A DNA stretch of 64,000 nucleotides from Collinsella sp. (GTDB lineage: Bacteria > Actinomycetota > Coriobacteriia > Coriobacteriales > Coriobacteriaceae), in the NCBI GenBank assembly GCA_019413925.1, contig DXMY01000045.1, forward strand, positions 62,001-126,000, given 5' to 3'. Both the position numbers and the translations under genes were made by a program. Shown one piece after another: positions 1 to 10,849 of this stretch. How positions within the stretch are numbered: the stretch's first letter is position 1; every line of letters starts with the position of its first letter. A model generated the notes under the pieces. The model saw only the letters and a list, made by a program, of their open reading frames with translations, made no database searches and had not been told where the DNA came from.

Positions 1-146
1 AGTTAAAAATCTATGTGGCCAATGTGATACCGTTGAACCCGCGTATCGATACCGCTCAGCCATTCGCCTCGCCCCCGTCGCACGTATCTTCATTCGGTCT
101 GTCATCATTAATCTAACGATGCTTTGAGGAATGTAGGTGCTTCTAA

Positions 147-1961
147 ATGTACTGTCGACTTCTTCTCAAACTAATCCTAAGAGACAAGGCCGTATGGATT
201 TGTACGCTCGTTCTCGCTGCAGCCTTCTCCGTCCCCATTGCGTTCAATTCACCCATCTACGGGCCCTTCTTTATGAAGCAGGGCATGCAGAGCTTTGTCG
301 ACGCATTCAATACGCGCGCGCCCCAGGCCAGCGGCACAGACCTATCTCCAGAGCAGCAAAATGACGCGGAGCTTGCAAGATACGCGAACGCCGCCCTTGC
401 CGCTCAAACCGACGCCGCCTTTCTCGATTCTGCCGAGAGCTACTACGCGCTCATGGGCGAAGGCTTCCAATCCGGGTCCATCGTGGGAGACCGAGAGACC
501 AATGACGCGGAGCTCGCATATTGCCGTGCTCTGAGCAGTTCCGGCATCACGGATATCCCGGCCTCCGCAAACGACCTGCCATTCCTTTCCTTCCTGCCTT
601 ACGCCGTTGCCATGGTGCCGTCTTTCCTTCCCTTCATTCCCTTCCTTCTCTCGTCGATACTCGTGCTCGGCGCCACAAGGCCCGGGACCCTGGCGGCGAA
701 GGCGCCCGTGCCCAAATTCCGGCGCCTTATCCAGATCGTGTTTTCGATAATCGTCGCGGGGACCGCGATGCTCCTCGCCGGCCTCGCACCCGGGGGCATT
801 TACGCCTTGGCCCTAAACGGCTTCGGGCAAATTGGGTACCCGATCGCCTTCTTCCATGACGGCGCGCTTACCACCACGACTGCGGGAAACGTCTTCACAG
901 CCCTGCTTATCGCGCTTCTTGCGGGCGGAACCTTGATATCCGTTTGCTCCGTCGTCCTATCGACCGCAACGAGGCGCGTCCTCGCGGGCCCCCTCACCTC
1001 CGCGCTGCTTGTCGCGGCCCCGGTATTCCCGTTACTGTCCGATTCGGCACTGGAGCATAACGCCGCGCTCAATCTCCTGCCGCTGGCCGTATTCTCGCCT
1101 ATCGAGGCAACGGGTTACGTAGGATGCTTCCCGACAGAATTCATTGGCTCCGGTTCAGGCAGCGCATCGATGCTTGCCGTGGCCCTGGCATACGTCGCGG
1201 TCTTTTTTGCGGTCGGCGCCGTTGCGACACGTTCGCCCAGACAGCCTGGACCCGCGAAAAAGCACCATGGGCTCGAACTTCTGGACGCGAGCGTGGGATA
1301 CGGAAGCACGACGATACTTTCAATCGGGTCGCTTTTCCTGAGCCCGGGAACGGCGGCGGGCCTCGTTGCTCCCAACGGCTCGGGGAAAACCACCCTTCTT
1401 GAAGCGCTGTCGGGCCAATTTCCCACCCGTATCCACTCGGGAAGCCTGGCGGCAGACGGAATCAGCCAACGTCGATCAGCCGAATTTGCAGAACTCGTCT
1501 ACCTGAGCTCTTCAGGCGGCGCGGATCTCTATCCCACGCTATCAGCCCTCGAGCACCTTGCTTTCGTTAGGGAGGCGTGGAAATCGGCCGCCGACATCGA
1601 CTCGCTCTGCAGCTCCCTCGGAATCTCCCCATATCTCGACAAGCCGACCCGTAAACTCTCGACAGGAATGAAGCAGCAGGTAAAGCTTGCCATGGCGATA
1701 GCGACCGATTGCCCGTACCTCATCCTCGATGAACCGCTGAACGGTCTCGATCCGGGAAAACGGAAAACCTCCTGCGACGCGATGCGCAGCGAAGTGGCGC
1801 GGGGACGCAGCGTGCTCATTTCAAGCCATCTGCTCGACGACCTGGCAGACCTCACCAACTCGTTCTACTTCATCGAGGCCGGCACGCTCGTGGAAAAGAT
1901 CAAGTCGTCCTCGCAGACGCTCAAGCAGGAATACCTCGATACATACGAGGAAGGTGAATGA
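147..1961 (+). CDS. ABC-2-type exporter: permease fused to ATPase
   Basis: Single-chain ABC exporter of 604 residues. The N-terminal two thirds is membrane-embedded, with hydrophobic stretches near residues 16-42, 145-175, 193-226, 247-298 and 340-362. An ATPase domain follows from about 375 to 604: Walker A APNGSGKT (408-415), signature LSTGM, Walker B LILDEP and a switch His in SSH. Permease and ATPase of ABC-2 systems are more often separate genes, so the fusion is a distinguishing trait; it presumably works as a dimer. The start ATG has AGGTG about 8 nt upstream. The stop lies one base before the ATG of a small secreted protein, so the two are probably one operon and that protein may be substrate or partner (inference). 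Substrate unknown; bacteriocin or peptide export is one possibility. Confidence 0.8.
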   Translation: MYCRLLLKLILRDKAVWICTLVLAAAFSVPIAFNSPIYGPFFMKQGMQSFVDAFNTRAPQASGTDLSPEQQNDAELARYANAALAAQTDAAFLDSAESYYALMGEGFQSGSIVGDRETNDAELAYCRALSSSGITDIPASANDLPFLSFLPYAVAMVPSFLPFIPFLLSSILVLGATRPGTLAAKAPVPKFRRLIQIVFSIIVAGTAMLLAGLAPGGIYALALNGFGQIGYPIAFFHDGALTTTTAGNVFTALLIALLAGGTLISVCSVVLSTATRRVLAGPLTSALLVAAPVFPLLSDSALEHNAALNLLPLAVFSPIEATGYVGCFPTEFIGSGSGSASMLAVALAYVAVFFAVGAVATRSPRQPGPAKKHHGLELLDASVGYGSTTILSIGSLFLSPGTAAGLVAPNGSGKTTLLEALSGQFPTRIHSGSLAADGISQRRSAEFAELVYLSSSGGADLYPTLSALEHLAFVREAWKSAADIDSLCSSLGISPYLDKPTRKLSTGMKQQVKLAMAIATDCPYLILDEPLNGLDPGKRKTSCDAMRSEVARGRSVLISSHLLDDLADLTNSFYFIEAGTLVEKIKSSSQTLKQEYLDTYEEGE

Positions 1962-1962
1962 C

Positions 1963-2307
1963 ATGAAACTATTTGAACAGCTGAAGTCCAACGCGTCGCG
2001 CATGGCTGTCTACGCCATCCTCGTGGCAACGGCTTTATGCGGAATCGCGGCACCCGTCTATGCGCTCAACGGAGAGAAAAGCGATGTCGAACCCGCGTAC
2101 ATGGCTTCGACGGTTAAAGACCGGTACAAAGCCTTCTCTGGAGACACGTTTTACGTAGCAGAGTACGACACGACCTACCGTCAGCTTCGCTACAACAAGG
2201 GCTACGACTATCTAGGCGCAGAGGCAATCAGCTATACGTCGGGTTGGTACCGCTCCAACTATGGACACATAACCCAGTTCAAGTGTAACTACCGTGTGTA
2301 CAACTAA
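1963..2307 (+). CDS. Small secreted protein, function unknown
   Basis: A 114-residue protein with a clear signal peptide: MKLFEQLK followed by a hydrophobic stretch and a likely cleavage after APVYA (about residue 31), leaving a mature part of roughly 83 residues rich in Tyr (TFYVAEYDTTYRQL, WYRSNYGH) with one Cys near the C-terminus. The start ATG at 1963 has GAGGAAGGTG about 6 nt upstream; an in-frame GTG at 1954 lies inside that ribosome site and is less likely. It follows the fused ABC exporter by one base. I do not recognise the family. The size and context recall bacteriocin loci such as lactococcin 972 types, but its glycine/tryptophan pattern is not visible, so a bacteriocin role is only a guess. 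Confidence 0.7.
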   Translation: MKLFEQLKSNASRMAVYAILVATALCGIAAPVYALNGEKSDVEPAYMASTVKDRYKAFSGDTFYVAEYDTTYRQLRYNKGYDYLGAEAISYTSGWYRSNYGHITQFKCNYRVYN

Positions 2308-2325
2308 AGCAACCGGCCGGGACGA

Positions 2326-2356
2326 GGGGTGACGCAAAAGCGTCGCCCCCGTTTTT
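2326..2356 (+). terminator. Rho-independent terminator of the exporter operon
   Basis: GGGGTGACGC, loop AAAA, GCGTCGCCCC (one G-U pair), then CGTTTTT. It begins 19 bases after the stop of the small secreted protein. Confidence 0.85.
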
Positions 2357-2447
2357 AACCATGCGAGCTGAACCTAGTTCAGTTTGGCTGATTTCCGATC
2401 TCAGCCGAACACATTGAGCGGAAAGGCCGTTCCCGCAGTCAGTCGAA

Positions 2448-2480
2448 CGTCCCCGGGGCCCTTCTCAGGCCCCGGGGACG
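2448..2480. repeat. Perfect 13-bp GC hairpin upstream of rpmE
   Basis: CGTCCCCGGGGCC (2448-2460), 7-nt loop, GGCCCCGGGGACG (2468-2480), then GCATTTT. It lies before the rpmE promoter, so it cannot be part of the rpmE leader. It could be a second terminator or an extragenic palindrome. The rest of 2357-2560 shows no gene. Confidence 0.6.
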
Positions 2481-2560
2481 GCATTTTCCCAGTTGAAGGA
2501 ACGGTGGAGATGTGTTTCGATGGGTCAGATTCGTGTCGTTCCGAAAAGACCGTGAACCTT

Positions 2561-2589
2561 TTGTGGGACGCGCGGCGCCGTGGTACCAT
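2561..2589 (+). promoter_or_regulatory. Predicted sigma-70-type promoter of rpmE
   Basis: -35 TTGTGG (2561-2566), 17-bp spacer, -10 TACCAT (2584-2589). Transcription would begin near 2596, just before the two leader hairpins. Confidence 0.55.
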
Positions 2590-2599
2590 AGCCGAGTTT

Positions 2600-2655
2600 G
2601 TTGTCTTGGTCGGAAACCAAGACGCCTTATGCGCTGATCGGTAACCAGCGCCTGA
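2600..2655 (+). promoter_or_regulatory. rpmE 5' leader, candidate L31 autoregulatory element
   Basis: Two tandem hairpins: GTCTTGGT (2603-2610) with ACCAAGAC (2616-2623), and GCGCTG (2631-2636) with CAGCGC (2646-2651). Both loops contain CGG followed by AA, so they look like two copies of one motif. They end about 12 nt before the AAGGAG site. Ribosomal-protein leaders for L31 have been predicted in several phyla, including Coriobacteria as I recall. Position and paired motif fit autogenous control by L31; the assignment is inference. Confidence 0.55.
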
Positions 2656-2673
2656 CCAATAAGGAGTCCTACC

Positions 2674-3099
2674 ATGAAGCAGGGTATCCATCCCCAGTAT
2701 GTCGAGTGCACGGTGACGTGCTCCTGCGGCAACACCTTCAAGACGCACGCTACCGTGTCCGAGATGAAGGTCGAGCTTTGCAACGAGTGCCACCCGTTCT
2801 ACACCGGCCAGCAGAAGTTCGTCGACACCGGTGGACGCGTCCAGCGCTTCGCCGACAAGTTCGGTGGCGCCGCTGCCGCCCAGCTCAAGAAGGCTGAGGA
2901 GGCCAAGGCTGCCAAGGCCGCCAAGGCTGCTGAGGCCGAGGCCGCTCGCAAGGCCGCCGCTGAGGCTAAGGCTGCCGAGAAGGCTAAGCGTGCTGCTAAG
3001 TTCGCCGAGGAGGCTGCCAAGCAGGCCGCCGAGGCTCCCGCAGAGGCTCCCGTCGAGGAGGCCGCTGCCGAGGCCGAGACCACCGAGGCTGCTGAGTAA
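2674..3099 (+). CDS. rpmE: 50S ribosomal protein L31 with long acidic/basic tail
   Basis: Residues 1-65 are a zinc-binding (type A) L31, with ligands Cys16, Cys18, Cys36 and Cys39 in CSC and CNEC. Usual L31 is about 70 residues; this one has 141. The extra 75 residues are low complexity, almost entirely Ala, Lys and Glu: basic-alternating at first, acidic at the end, and likely a long charged helix. The reading frame is open and its composition is not that of a shadow, so the tail appears translated. Start ATG follows AAGGAG. A terminator lies 36 nt downstream, so the gene is probably monocistronic. It makes the L31 protuberance of the 50S subunit. Confidence 0.95.
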   Translation: MKQGIHPQYVECTVTCSCGNTFKTHATVSEMKVELCNECHPFYTGQQKFVDTGGRVQRFADKFGGAAAAQLKKAEEAKAAKAAKAAEAEAARKAAAEAKAAEKAKRAAKFAEEAAKQAAEAPAEAPVEEAAAEAETTEAAE

Positions 3100-3134
3100 A
3101 TAGCTCGCCGCGGAATCGCTCGCATTCATGGCAT

Positions 3135-3177
3135 AAGGGCCGTGCATCCATTTGGGTGCGCGGCCCTTTTCTTTTTA
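3135..3177 (+). terminator. rpmE terminator
   Basis: AAGGGCCGTGCATCC (3135-3149), loop ATTT, GGGTGCGCGGCCCTT, then TTCTTTTT. A strong intrinsic terminator. Confidence 0.9.
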
Positions 3178-3276
3178 TTGGTGCAAGCTAACCTGTCCCC
3201 GTGGCACCAAATGGCAGAGAGACGGCGTTTGCTCAGATAAAACTTGCCAAAATAAACCTGTCCCATTGTGGCAGGT
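3178..3276. repeat. Two CCTGTCCC-family elements upstream of secA
   Basis: First copy 3178-3210: TTGGTGC and GCACCAA flank AACCTGTCCCC. Second copy 3241-3276: AACTTGCCAAAAT, AAACCTGTCCC, then TGGCAGGTT. The second closely matches the element at 15367-15405. They fill the gap between rpmE and secA, where no other gene is visible. Role unknown. Confidence 0.6.
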
Positions 3277-3406
3277 TGGTCATAGTTATTACGTGGCGGT
3301 CGAGGTCGACCGTATAGGCCGCGCCTTGTTTGGCTAAAGTACAATCATCTGTGTTTAACTCGCCCGCAGCTGCACGGCGTGGGCGATGGCCAAAAAGGAA
3401 AACCAC

Positions 3407-6213
<2,807 letters not shown>

Positions 6214-6214
<1 letters not shown>

Positions 6215-7362
6215 TGGCTGAGGCTTTAGAGGTAACGCCCGCCGAGCTGGACGCGTTTGCGGACCGGCTCGGTGAGGTTGAGTCGTACCTCCATTTGGAC
6301 GAGAAGCGCACCCGCGTAACGGAGCTCGAGGCCAAAAGCGTCGCCCCGGGCTTTTGGGACGACGCCGATGCCGCTCGCGCCACGATGGAGGAGATCGCGC
6401 GCACCAAGGAAGATATCGCTGCCGTGGACACCGCGCGCGGCGAGCTTTCCGATGCCCGCGCTGCGCTGGAGCTTGCCGAGGAGATGGGGGATGACCCCGA
6501 CGCCGTCGCATTGCGCGAGGAGGCTGCCGCTACGGCAGAACGCCTGGCCCGCGCCATCGACGAGCTTGAGCTTGCGAGCTGGTTTACCGGGGAGTTCGAC
6601 CATGGCGACGCGATTGTGACCATCAAGCCCGGGCAGGGTGGTTTGGAGGCCCAGGATTGGACCTTCATGCTCTTTAAGATGTACATGAAGTACTGCCAGC
6701 GCCGCGGTTGGAAGGTCACCATCAACGATTGCCCCGCGGCCGAGGTCATTGGCATTGATCGCGCGACCTTTACCGTCGAAGGCAAGGATGCTTTTGGCAT
6801 GCTTCGCGCCGAGGCCGGTGTCCACCGCCTGGTGCGCATTAGCCCCACCGACGACAAGAAGCGCCGCCAGACCACGTTTGCCGGCGTCGAGGTCATTCCG
6901 GTGCTGCCCGACGATATCGATATCGAGATCAACCCCGACGACATCCGCGTCGACGTGTACCACGCAAGTGGCCCGGGTGGCCAGGGCGTAAACACCACCG
7001 ACTCCGCCGTGCGCGTGACGCATTTCCCCAGCGGCATTGTGGTTACCTGCCAAAACGAGCGCAGCCAGATCCAGAACAAGGCCGCGTGCATGCAGATCCT
7101 CAAGGCTCGCCTGTACGAGATTGAGCTCGAGAAGCGTGCCGAGGCCCTGGACGAGATTCGCGGACCCAAGACCACGATTGGTTTTGGCAACCAGATCCGC
7201 AGCTACGTGCTCTACCCGTACCAGATGGTTAAGGACCTGCGTACGGGCGTGGAGACCAGCAACGTCGAGGCCGTTCTTGACGATGGCGATTTGGATCCGT
7301 TTGTGATTGGCTATCACCGTTGGGCTACCGGCAACGCCGATGTAGAAGGCTCGGAGATCTAA
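6214..7362 (+). CDS. prfB: Peptide chain release factor 2
   Basis: Class I release factor for UGA and UAA, 382 residues. The peptidyl-tRNA hydrolysis motif GGQ is at 255-257. The frame is continuous from the first ATG, with no CTTTGA programmed frameshift as in many RF2 genes. The stop-codon recognition tripeptide, SPF in most RF2 proteins, appears here as SPT (210-212, context RISPTDDKKRRQTTF). The rest of the sequence is RF2-like rather than RF1-like (no PxT tripeptide in its own RF1 context). It shares TAATG with secA and is followed by a small hairpin at 7424-7447. Confidence 0.93.
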
Positions 7363-7423
7363 AACATCGGGCGGCTTCAAGCCGATGCTAAGCCCAACGG
7401 TTGGACGGGTTTGTATTCGGAAT

Positions 7424-7447
7424 AAACCCTGCGCAGGGGTGGTTTTT
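7424..7447 (+). terminator. Probable prfB terminator
   Basis: AAACCCTGCGCAGGGG hairpin with GGTTTTTG after it, 62 nt past the prfB stop. The stem is short; moderate support. Confidence 0.5.
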
Positions 7448-7487
7448 GTCCGGCGAATCGGTAGAATCGAATACAAGAAGAAGTTCA

Positions 7488-7516
7488 AAGCGCATCCGAT
7501 GGGGTGCGCTTTTTTG
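7488..7516 (+). terminator. Hairpin and T-run just before the yitT-like gene
   Basis: AGCGCATCC, loop GAT, GGGGTGCGCT, then TTTTT. It ends 11 nt before the ATG at 7528 and directly abuts the GGGAGGC ribosome site, so it is either a terminator for upstream transcription or an attenuator of the gene that follows. Confidence 0.6.
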
Positions 7517-7527
7517 AGGGAGGCAGC

Positions 7528-8418
7528 ATGGCATATCGTCTGGACATTAAGCGCATTCTTTCGATGAACTTCTTTCACGACCTGCCCCAGATTATGTTGG
7601 GGTGCGCTCTGGCCGCTATTGCGACCGACCTGTTTTTGATTCCTAACGGCCTTGCTGCCGGTGGCGTTACGGGCCTTGCCACCATTATCCAGGCGGTCGG
7701 CGCATCGCGCGGTCTATCGCTTCCCGTTGGTATTCAGACGATCGTGATGAACGCCTTGCTGCTGCTGGTCGTTATGCGCGAGGGCGGCATGTTCTACGTG
7801 GTGCAGACGGCGACAGGCTTTGTGCTGCTGGGCTTTTTCACCGACCTGTTCGCTCCGTTTGTGGCGCCGCTGGCACATGCCGATCTGATGCTGCCCGCTA
7901 TGTGGGGCGGCATCATCACGGGCATCGGTTATGGCATGGTGCTGCGCGCCGGCGCCAACACCGGCGGCTCGGACACGATTGGCCAAATCATCTCGCGTAA
8001 TACCTCGCTGCCCGTGGGCTCGACCGTCATGGCGATCGATGTTGCCGTATGTGCGCTGTCGGCTCCGGTCTTTTCAATCGAAAATGCACTATATGCAGGC
8101 CTTTCGATGGTCATTAGCGGCTACGTGATCGATGCCGTGGTCGATGGCGGCAACAAGCGTCGTATGGTACTCATCATCTCGGACAAGTTCCCTGATATCG
8201 CTGCCGATATTATGTATGGCCTGGGTCGTGGTTGTACCAAGTTTAAGGCGACTGGCATGTATTCGGGTGCCGAGAAGCCGGTGATCATGGTCATCGTGAG
8301 CCGTCGAGAGCTCAATACCCTTAAGACGATCGTGCGCGAGCGCGATCCTCACGCCATTGTGACGGTCGCTGACGTTACGGAAGCCTTCGGCGAGGGATTC
8401 AAGGACATTAGCGCGTAG
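7528..8418 (+). CDS. YitT family membrane protein (DUF161/DUF2179)
   Basis: A 296-residue integral membrane protein. The N-terminal half has about five hydrophobic helices and the small-residue-rich repeats typical of YitT/DUF161 (for example NGLAAGGVTGLA and RAGANTGGSDTIG). The C-terminal 80 residues form a soluble DUF2179-like ligand domain ending near VTVADVTEAFG. Family members are bacterial membrane proteins of unclear transport function. Start ATG has GGGAGGC 6 nt upstream and sits right after a hairpin with T-run. It appears monocistronic. Confidence 0.85.
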   Translation: MAYRLDIKRILSMNFFHDLPQIMLGCALAAIATDLFLIPNGLAAGGVTGLATIIQAVGASRGLSLPVGIQTIVMNALLLLVVMREGGMFYVVQTATGFVLLGFFTDLFAPFVAPLAHADLMLPAMWGGIITGIGYGMVLRAGANTGGSDTIGQIISRNTSLPVGSTVMAIDVAVCALSAPVFSIENALYAGLSMVISGYVIDAVVDGGNKRRMVLIISDKFPDIAADIMYGLGRGCTKFKATGMYSGAEKPVIMVIVSRRELNTLKTIVRERDPHAIVTVADVTEAFGEGFKDISA

Positions 8419-8625
8419 GGGCGACCGCGTTCCATCCAAAAGACGTTCACATTGATAAACCGTTTCATCAGCGGTTCTGCCTGCTAAATTGTTCAAATAA
8501 TGATAAAAACTCTGGTAAAGCCATCAGTTTCCAGCATAATGAATGACGTACGTGCATTGCGGCTGTGTTGGGATTACCTTCGGTGCCGTGCGCATCTTGT
8601 CTAAAGAGGATGAAAGGAAGGCACA

Positions 8626-9456
8626 ATGAGCGACGAAGAGCTCAAAAAGGTTGCCAACGAGGTAAGGAGGGGCATCGTCACCGGCGTGCACGCTGCCAAG
8701 TCCGGCCATCCGGGCGGTTCGCTCGGTGCTGCCGACATCATGACCTATCTGTACTTTGAGGAAATGAACGTCGACCCGTCCGATCCCCGCAAGGCCGATC
8801 GCGACCGTTTTGTGCTCTCCAAGGGCCATTGCGCTCCGGGCCTGTACGCCGTGCTCGCCGAGCGCGGGTTCTTCCCCAAGGAGGATCTTGAGACGCTGCG
8901 CCACATCGGCAGCCACCTGCAGGGTCACCCCAACATGAACGACACCCCGGGCGTCGACATGTCCACCGGCTCGCTCGGCCAGGGCATTTCCGCCGCCGTG
9001 GGCATGGCCGTTGCCGCCAAGCACTGGGGCGATACTTATCGCACGTACGCCCTGCTGGGTGATGGCGAGAGCGAGGAGGGCCAGGTCTGGGAGGCCGCCA
9101 TGTTTGCCGGCAACCAGCAGCTCGATAACCTCTGCGTGATCGTCGACCACAACGGCCTTCAGATTGACGGTCCCGTCGAGGAGGTCAACGACCCCATGCC
9201 GCTCGCCGACAAGTTCCGCGCGTTCAAGTTCCACGTGGTTGAGCTCGCCGACGGCAACGACTTCGACCAGATCCGCGCCGCCTTTGCCGAGGCTCGCGCC
9301 ACCAAGGGGCAGCCGACCGCCATTATCGCCGAGACCACAAAGGGCAAGGGCGTGTCCTTTATGGAGAACCAGGTTGGCTGGCACGGCAAGGCCCCCAACG
9401 ATGAACAGTTTGAGCAGGCCATGGCAGAGCTCACGGCCGCCGGAGAGGAGCTCTAG
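8626..9456 (+). CDS. Transketolase, N-terminal subunit
   Basis: First half of a split transketolase, 276 residues. It carries the thiamine diphosphate binding domain: GDGESEEGQVWEAAMFAG with a downstream NHNG-type segment (VDHNGLQ), plus the invariant SKGHCAPGLYA region. It transfers two-carbon units in the non-oxidative pentose phosphate pathway together with the next gene, which starts one base after its stop. ATG follows GAGGATGAAAGGAAGG. Upstream (8419-8625) I see no gene; TGGTAA/CATAAT near 8512-8540 is a possible promoter. Split transketolases are usual in Actinobacteria and anaerobes; a 1-deoxyxylulose-phosphate synthase is excluded by the two-gene layout and motif set. Confidence 0.93.
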   Translation: MSDEELKKVANEVRRGIVTGVHAAKSGHPGGSLGAADIMTYLYFEEMNVDPSDPRKADRDRFVLSKGHCAPGLYAVLAERGFFPKEDLETLRHIGSHLQGHPNMNDTPGVDMSTGSLGQGISAAVGMAVAAKHWGDTYRTYALLGDGESEEGQVWEAAMFAGNQQLDNLCVIVDHNGLQIDGPVEEVNDPMPLADKFRAFKFHVVELADGNDFDQIRAAFAEARATKGQPTAIIAETTKGKGVSFMENQVGWHGKAPNDEQFEQAMAELTAAGEEL

Positions 9457-9457
9457 G

Positions 9458-10399
9458 ATGGCAGACGTCAAGAAAATCGCCACGCGTGTAAGCTACGGCG
9501 AGGCCCTCGTCGAGCTCGCCAACGAGCACGATGACTTTGTGGTCCTCGACGCCGACCTGGCCGCCGCCACGCAGACCGGTAAGTTTAAGGCCGCTTGCCC
9601 CGACCGCTTCTTCGATGTGGGCATTGCCGAGAGCAACCTGATGGGCGTCGCCGCCGGTATCGCGACCACTGGTCGTGTTGCCTTCGCGAGTACCTTTGCC
9701 ATGTTCGCTGCCGGTCGCGCCTTTGAGCAGGTCCGCAACTCCATCGGCTACCCGCACCTCAACGTTAAGATCGGTGCCACGCACGCCGGCATCTCGGTGG
9801 GCGAGGACGGCGCCACGCACCAGTGCTGCGAGGATATCGCCCTCATGCGCGTCATCCCCGGCATGACCGTAATTGTTCCCGCCGACGACGTGGAGGCCCG
9901 CGCCGTGACGCGCGCCGCCTACGAGTGCGACGGTCCGGTGTACATGCGCTTCGCCCGTTTGGCCTCGCCGGTTATCAACGACCCCGAGACCTACAAGTTC
10001 GAGTTGGGTAAGGGCATTGTCATGCGCGAGGGCGCCGATGTGACCATCATCGCCTGCGGCCTGATGGTCGGCGAGGCTCTCGAGGCCGCCGAGCAGCTCG
10101 CTGCCGAGGGCATCGACGCCGAGGTCATCAACATGCACACCATCAAGCCCATCGATGCCGACCTGATCGTCAAGAGCGCCACCAAGACCGGCCACGTCGT
10201 GACCGTCGAGGAGCACTCTGTGATCGGTGGCCTGGGCAGCGCCGTTGCCGACGTCCTGTGTGAGCAGTGCCCGACGCCGCTCAAGAAGATTGGCGTCAAC
10301 GACACCTTCGGCGAGTCCGGCCCGGGTGCCGAGCTCCTGCACAAGTACGGCCTGGACGCCGCCAACATCGTGGCGACCACCAAGGAGTTCTTGGCATAA
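9458..10399 (+). CDS. Transketolase, C-terminal subunit
   Basis: Second half of the split enzyme, 313 residues: pyrimidine-binding domain (residues 1-170, with VGIAESNLMGVAAGIA holding the catalytic Glu that activates ThDP) and the C-terminal transketolase domain (about 190-313, with VTVEEHSVIGGLGSAVAD). ATG at 9458 lies one base after the previous stop, and the ribosome site GGAGAGGAG is inside the upstream gene, so the pair is translationally coupled and made in equal amounts. A terminator follows at 10446. Confidence 0.93.
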   Translation: MADVKKIATRVSYGEALVELANEHDDFVVLDADLAAATQTGKFKAACPDRFFDVGIAESNLMGVAAGIATTGRVAFASTFAMFAAGRAFEQVRNSIGYPHLNVKIGATHAGISVGEDGATHQCCEDIALMRVIPGMTVIVPADDVEARAVTRAAYECDGPVYMRFARLASPVINDPETYKFELGKGIVMREGADVTIIACGLMVGEALEAAEQLAAEGIDAEVINMHTIKPIDADLIVKSATKTGHVVTVEEHSVIGGLGSAVADVLCEQCPTPLKKIGVNDTFGESGPGAELLHKYGLDAANIVATTKEFLA

Positions 10400-10445
10400 G
10401 GCAAGACGAGGCAAAGTATCGCGTCGACAACCGCAAACAAGCCAG

Positions 10446-10480
10446 AACAGGGGCGTCCTCAAAGAGGGCGCCCCTGTTTA
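10446..10480 (+). terminator. Transketolase operon terminator
   Basis: AACAGGGGCGTCCTC, loop AAA, GAGGGCGCCCCTGTT, then TATG. Strong GC stem with A/T closing pairs. Confidence 0.8.
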
Positions 10481-10620
10481 TGCTGAATTTAAATTAGAGT
10501 CCTGCCAAGCAAAGTTCCCATGGGGAAACGGGCCCATCCCAACAAAGTGCAATTCAGACCCTTCCAACTTTGTATGCGCAGCATCTCAAGTTGGTGCGTC
10601 GGCCCCATAGTAGCCGCAGG

Positions 10621-10744
10621 CCGGGCGCAGGGTTACCTCCCAAATCTTTCCGCGGCGCAGGCCGGCGTTTGTCCGCAGCTCCGCAGGAGCAGGACAAATG
10701 CCGGCCATGCGCGAGGACGATTTGGGAGGTAACCCTGCGCCCGG
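10621..10744. repeat. Long imperfect palindrome upstream of ftsE
   Basis: A 124-bp self-complementary element. Outer arms of 26 bp are perfect (10621-10646 with 10719-10744; core GGGTTACCTCCCAAATC). Inner arms GCCGGCGTTTGTCC (10661-10674) and GGACAAATGCCGGC (10692-10705) pair with a single G-U. The tip is CTCC/GGAG. It could be a MITE-like insertion or a structured RNA. It lies in the 450-bp gap before ftsE, which otherwise holds only short GC-rich palindromic bits at 10510-10600 and a possible -10 (TAAAAT near 10798). Confidence 0.75.
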
Positions 10745-10849
10745 TCGGTGAGACCCAAACCCCGCCATGCTTCTTATGTGCAGTAAAGCTAATGCTGCTA
10801 AAATACAAAGCGCTCATGTAGTTTAAACGCACGACGATAAGGAGCACCA

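Noticed and set aside
8089..8496. Minus-strand frame over the end of the YitT-like gene
   Set aside because: Shadow frame, mostly within the real gene, without a ribosome site.
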